Origin: Pseudomonas sp. RIT-562
Lineage (GTDB): Bacteria; Pseudomonadota; Gammaproteobacteria; Pseudomonadales; Pseudomonadaceae
Direction of reading: 5' to 3'
NCBI RefSeq assembly: GCF_026241895.1
Contig: NZ_JAPJIV010000009.1
Location: forward strand, 62,001 to 126,000
Length of the DNA: 64,000 nt
The first letter of the stretch is position 1; every line of letters begins with the position of its first letter. The notes under the pieces were generated by a model. The model worked only from the letters and a program-made list of their open reading frames with translations, was not told where the DNA came from and did not search any database. Of this stretch, positions 60,497 to 64,000 are shown in pieces. Position numbers and translations under genes: made by a program.

Positions 60497-63397
60497 ATGA
60501 GTTTTGATCCATTGCAGGGCTCCCCGCAGCCGTCCAGCGAGTGCGAGGCCGACGGCGCTCCTGCGCCACGCCCAGGGGCTGCGGTTGGCAGTGCCCCGGT
60601 TGGCGGACATGACGCGATTGAACAACTGCTCGATTCGGCGCGCAATGGCCTCTACACCCGCCGTTGGGTGGTCTACCGTGCCGGTGAGCAACTGCATCTG
60701 GTCGGCCAGGGCGAGCCGCAGGAAAAATGGCCGGCCATCGTTGCCAACGAAGACTTCGAAGCGTTCTGCCTGACCCGGCGCCTGCACCGCTGGCCAACCG
60801 GTCGCGGCGAAACGGTGCTGGGGTGGTTACTGGCGCCCCAGGACGCTGCCGCCGACCCGGCGCTGGCCGACTTTGCCCAGCGCCTGGGCATCGAGGTGCA
60901 GACCAACACCCTGGCGCGCGCGCAGATTACCCAGCGGGTGCTATATGAAATTACCTACCTGGCCAGTTCCACCCGTGACCGCTTCGTGTTCCTGGTCGGG
61001 GTGCACCGGCTGCTCGCCAGCCTGATCGACGCCGAGAACTTCTATCTCGCGCTGTACGACCCGCATACGGGCAAGATCGACTATCCGTACTACGTCGACA
61101 TCATCGATGTCGAGGCGGTGGAAGCCGAACACTACGAGTACCTGGACCCCGCGCACCTGTCGTTGACCGGGCAGGTGTTGACCAGTGGCCAACCGCTGCT
61201 GATCGACGCTGCCGGGATGCTCGCGGCCCAGGCGGAAGGACGCTTTTACTGCGTGGGGGATCGTCCGGAGTTCTGGATGGGCGCGCCGCTGAAAAATGCC
61301 TCGGATGAAGTCTTCGGCATGCTGGCCATGCAGGTCTACGACGTGTCGCGGACCTACAGCGCCGAAGACCGCGCGCTGTTCCTGGTGGTCGCCCGGCACG
61401 TGGCCATGGCGCTGGACCGCATCCTGCACCGTGAGGACCTGGAAGCCACGGTGCTGCGCCGAACCCTGGAACTGTCAGCCCTCAACGACGCGTTGCGCCA
61501 GGAAGTCGCCGAGCGCGAGCGCGCCGAACACCTGCAGAGCGCGCTGTTCCAGATTGCCGAACTGTCGAGCCGACCGGGGGACATGACCGAGTTGTTCGAG
61601 ACCTTGCATGGCATCGTCGGCGAGTTGCTGTTCGCGCATAACTTCTACATCGCGCTGTTCGACGACGCCACCGGCGAGGTGACCTTTCCCTATTATGTCG
61701 ATGAGCGCCAGACCACGCGCCCCTTGGCGCGGCGCGGGCGTCGGGGCCTGACCGAATATGTGATCCGCCAGCGGCGACCGTGCCTGGTGGATTCGGCCGA
61801 GGCCGAGCGCTTGTCCGCCATCCATGAAACCGAACTGGCCGAGGAGCACGTCCGCTCCTACTCCTGGCTGGGTATTCCGTTGTTCGATGGCGACGTGGTG
61901 CGCGGCGTGCTCGCAGTGCAAAGCTATACCTCGCAGGTGCGTTATACCCTGCGTGATCAGGAACTGCTGACGTTCGTCTCGCGGCACATCGACACGGCGT
62001 TGTCGCGCCGTACGGCCGCCGAGGCGATCCATGCCGCCAACCTCAAGCTCGAAGCGCGGGTGCAAAATCGCACCCGTGAGCTCGATCACGCCAATGCCAA
62101 GCTGCAGTACGAGAACCTGCACGATGCACTGACCGGCCTGCCCAATCGTACCTGCCTGCAACAACGCCTGGGCGTGGCCTGGTCGCGGTTCGGCAGCGAA
62201 GGCGGGCACCTGGCGGTGATGTTCATCGACCTCGACCGCTTCAAGATGGTCAACGACAGCCTCGGCCATCACTTCGGCGACCTGCTGTTGATGCAGGCTG
62301 CCCACCGCCTGCGCGGCTGCCTGCGGGAAACCGACCTGCTGGCGCGCCTGGGTGGCGACGAGTTTTCCGTGCTGGCCCCCGACGCGCCACTGGAGGCGGT
62401 GATCGACATCGCCGAGCGCATCCTGGTGGCATTCGACCTGCCGTTCTTCATCAATGGCCTTGAGGTGTTCTCGTCCTGCAGTATCGGCATCGTCAGCGCC
62501 GACAGCCAGTTCCATCACGAGCCGGCCGACCTTCTGCGCGATGCCGATGCGGCCATGTACCGGGTCAAGAGCGCCGGGCGCGACAGCTATGCGGTGTTCA
62601 ATCAGGAAGTTCGCCGGGAAGTCTCGGACCAGGTCGAGCGCGAGGGCGCATTACGCAATGCGCTCAAGCGCACCGACGAACTGCTGCCGTATTTCCAGCC
62701 GATCGTCAGCGTCGCCACCGGCGAATTGCTCGCCCTGGAAGCGTTGATCCGCTGGCATCAGCCGGGGGGCAGGGTGATCGGTCCGGGTGAGTTTCTGCCG
62801 GATGTCGAGGGCTTGCGCCTGATCGGCCGACTGGACCTGTACATGCTCAACTGCATCGCGGTGATTCTGGCCCAGCCGGAACACGCCAACTGGCCGCCGG
62901 TGCACGTCAATTGTTCCAGCTACAGCATGACCCGTCCGGATTTCGCCAGCGATGTCCTGGCCCTGCTGGCCCGGCATGCGGTGGCGCCCTCGCGAATCTG
63001 CCTGGAACTGACCGAAGGCGCGCTGGTGGCGGAACCGGCGATTGCCCGCCTGACCATGCAGCAATTGGCTGACAACGGCATGTCGGTGGTGCTCGATGAC
63101 TTCGGCGCCGGGTTCTCCTCCCTGAGCTATGTGCACCAGTACCGTTTCAGCGGCTTGAAGATCGACAAGTCATTCATCCTCGAACTGACCACCAGCCCGC
63201 GCAGTCGAGCGATCGTGCGGGCCATCGTGCGCATGGCCGAATCACTGGACCTGAGCGTGGTGGCCGAAGGCGTCGAGGACCAGGCGACGCTGGACTTGCT
63301 GCGCGAGATGGGCGCGACACAAGCCCAGGGCTATTATTTCGCCAAGCCGATGGCGTTGGAGGCGCTGCTGGATACGTTGCCAGTCGGGATTTCGTGA
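60497..63397 (+). CDS. GAF-GAF-GGDEF-EAL cyclic-di-GMP protein
   Basis: A 966-residue cytoplasmic signalling protein. Two GAF-like sensor domains (about 150-320, NFYLALYDPHTGKIDYPYYV; about 355-510, NFYIALFDDATGEVTFPYYV) linked by a coiled coil (ALRQEVAERERAEHLQ), another coiled coil, then GGDEF with intact RLGGDEFSVL and an RETD inhibitory site five residues before it, and EAL with LEALIRWHQPGG, LELTEGAL, VVLDDFGAGFSSL and VVAEGVEDQ. All residues for both diguanylate cyclase and phosphodiesterase activity are present. GGGAG precedes the ATG. Confidence 0.92.
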   Translation: MSFDPLQGSPQPSSECEADGAPAPRPGAAVGSAPVGGHDAIEQLLDSARNGLYTRRWVVYRAGEQLHLVGQGEPQEKWPAIVANEDFEAFCLTRRLHRWPTGRGETVLGWLLAPQDAAADPALADFAQRLGIEVQTNTLARAQITQRVLYEITYLASSTRDRFVFLVGVHRLLASLIDAENFYLALYDPHTGKIDYPYYVDIIDVEAVEAEHYEYLDPAHLSLTGQVLTSGQPLLIDAAGMLAAQAEGRFYCVGDRPEFWMGAPLKNASDEVFGMLAMQVYDVSRTYSAEDRALFLVVARHVAMALDRILHREDLEATVLRRTLELSALNDALRQEVAERERAEHLQSALFQIAELSSRPGDMTELFETLHGIVGELLFAHNFYIALFDDATGEVTFPYYVDERQTTRPLARRGRRGLTEYVIRQRRPCLVDSAEAERLSAIHETELAEEHVRSYSWLGIPLFDGDVVRGVLAVQSYTSQVRYTLRDQELLTFVSRHIDTALSRRTAAEAIHAANLKLEARVQNRTRELDHANAKLQYENLHDALTGLPNRTCLQQRLGVAWSRFGSEGGHLAVMFIDLDRFKMVNDSLGHHFGDLLLMQAAHRLRGCLRETDLLARLGGDEFSVLAPDAPLEAVIDIAERILVAFDLPFFINGLEVFSSCSIGIVSADSQFHHEPADLLRDADAAMYRVKSAGRDSYAVFNQEVRREVSDQVEREGALRNALKRTDELLPYFQPIVSVATGELLALEALIRWHQPGGRVIGPGEFLPDVEGLRLIGRLDLYMLNCIAVILAQPEHANWPPVHVNCSSYSMTRPDFASDVLALLARHAVAPSRICLELTEGALVAEPAIARLTMQQLADNGMSVVLDDFGAGFSSLSYVHQYRFSGLKIDKSFILELTTSPRSRAIVRAIVRMAESLDLSVVAEGVEDQATLDLLREMGATQAQGYYFAKPMALEALLDTLPVGIS

Positions 63398-63398
63398 A

Positions 63399-63426
63399 GC
63401 ATCGCCAGCAAGCAGGCTCCTACAGT
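63399..63426. repeat. Half REP element
   Basis: CATCGCCAGCAAGCAGGCTC then CTACAG, the right arm of a REP, directly after the cyclic-di-GMP gene. Confidence 0.6.
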
Positions 63427-63522
63427 GATGCGCCGCAGTTCGGCGGGCACCTCCTGTCAGGTGCGCTGAATTTAATTCCGGGCGTCCTGCTCCATTCAGA
63501 AACAGCTCTGGATAGCACGACC

Positions 63523-63771
63523 ATGAATTCATTCAAGAACAGGCTGACGCAAGCTCAGGAACAGCGATTGCTCGCGCTGGATGCCTGGCACCAGACGTTG
63601 CAAAATTGCTCGCTACGGATGGAGTGTCCCGATGCTTACCATGAAGATCTGTTGCGCCAGGCGGATGAAATGGACCGCCTCGGCATCGTCAACTGGGAGG
63701 AATGGCGCGATCTGCGGATCGAGGCGGATCAGGCTTATCTACGGGCGGTTGCGGGCGGGGATTATCATTAA
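63523..63771 (+). CDS. Small hypothetical protein
   Basis: An 82-residue acidic, helical product: LTQAQEQRLLALDAWHQTLQ, YHEDLLRQADEMDRLGIVNW, EEWRDLRIEADQAYLRAVAG. No membrane segment, no Cys pair, no known motif. ATG 63523 gives a compact protein; the open frame upstream includes the REP and is unlikely to be translated. Convergent with arcA, one base between the ends. Confidence 0.55.
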   Translation: MNSFKNRLTQAQEQRLLALDAWHQTLQNCSLRMECPDAYHEDLLRQADEMDRLGIVNWEEWRDLRIEADQAYLRAVAGGDYH

Positions 63772-63772
63772 T

Positions 63773-64000
63773 TCAATAATCGACAGGGTCGCGAATGATC
63801 GGGCAGGTCATGCAATGGCTGCCGCCACGCCCGCGCACCAGTTCGCCTGCGCTGATGGTGATGACTTCCACCCCGGCTTTGCGCAGTAGCGTGTTGGTGT
63901 AGGTATTGCGGTCGTATCCGATCACCACACCGGGCTCAAGGGCCAGCACATTGTTGCCGTCATCCCATTGTTCCCGTTCAGCCGCGAAGCGGTTGCCGCC
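63773..64000 (-). CDS. arcA: Arginine deiminase, C-terminal fragment
   Basis: The window edge cuts the gene; only its last 75 codons are here. They read [36 protein letters not shown] and end [19 protein letters not shown]. The Cys in HCMTCP is the catalytic nucleophile of arginine deiminase, which turns arginine into citrulline and ammonia in the first step of the arcABC pathway. The remaining arc genes would lie to the right. Confidence 0.9.
   Translation of the reverse strand, partial: GGNRFAAEREQWDDGNNVLALEPGVVIGYDRNTYTNTLLRKAGVEVITISAGELVRGRGGSHCMTCPIIRDPVDY

Overview
The window looks like chromosomal DNA of a Pseudomonas, most likely from the P. fluorescens group. The basis is the GC-rich coding style, typical Pseudomonas REP/REPIN palindromes between genes, a DUF6124-type gene, a FhuE-like receptor, nirBD, and an arginine deiminase (arcA) fragment at the right edge. 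This is inferred from gene content only. No tRNA or rRNA gene and no CRISPR array was seen.

Layout. 0-2 kb: 3' end of a polymorphic-toxin-like effector, two paralogous membrane immunity candidates and a remnant of a second effector tail. 2.3-7.9 kb: two small secreted proteins, a broken alkylsulfatase/AraC mosaic, an HSL-type hydrolase, and EamA and MFS transporters divergent from an HxlR regulator. 7.96-9.66 kb: a 16-unit REPIN array. 9.7-15.1 kb: yghU, then nirBD behind a predicted sigma-54 promoter and a leader ending in an intrinsic terminator just before nirB (probable ANTAR/NasT-type antitermination), then a ParD-like antitoxin overlapping map. 15.2-19.8 kb: a DUF1624 membrane protein, a 4-unit REPIN array, a FhuE-like receptor and a FecI-type sigma factor around a Fur box. 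19.8-25.2 kb: a patchwork of repeats and gene debris (cupin fragment, potF-like deletion derivative, truncated DUF3313 gene) with an intact GNAT gene, a LysR regulator and speB.

25.2-57.5 kb is the notable part. A four-gene module (DUF1302 outer-membrane protein, DUF1329 protein, YCF48-like protein, MMPL/RND permease) occurs twice in the same order: a 5'-damaged copy at 25.2-31.9 kb and an intact copy at 44.5-51.2 kb. The intact copy lies inside a long + strand cluster (VOC protein, Rieske protein, FAD monooxygenase, the module, MFS, cupin, FAH-type hydrolase, SDR, cyclase-family hydrolase, arylsulfatase) that reads like a catabolic pathway for a hydrophobic, possibly sulfated aromatic compound. 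A VanA/VanB-like oxygenase and reductase, with a divergent MarR regulator, lie just beyond it. Two NodD-like LysR regulators sit in the region. I find a shared operator (dyad, exactly 15 nt, second half-site) in front of three transcription units: the hydrolase, the VOC-Rieske pair and the FAD monooxygenase. A degenerate copy lies in front of the second LysR gene.

Between these, 31.9-39.4 kb carries a lactate-permease-family transporter, an Lrp regulator, a GlcG/HbpS-like protein, an amidohydrolase, a strongly structured RNA leader before a DUF6124-type gene, and a Xre-RES toxin-antitoxin pair with a perfect operator palindrome over its -10. The right end holds a GAF-GAF-GGDEF-EAL protein, a small unknown gene and the 3' end of arcA. 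All calls come from reading the sequence; no database search was run.
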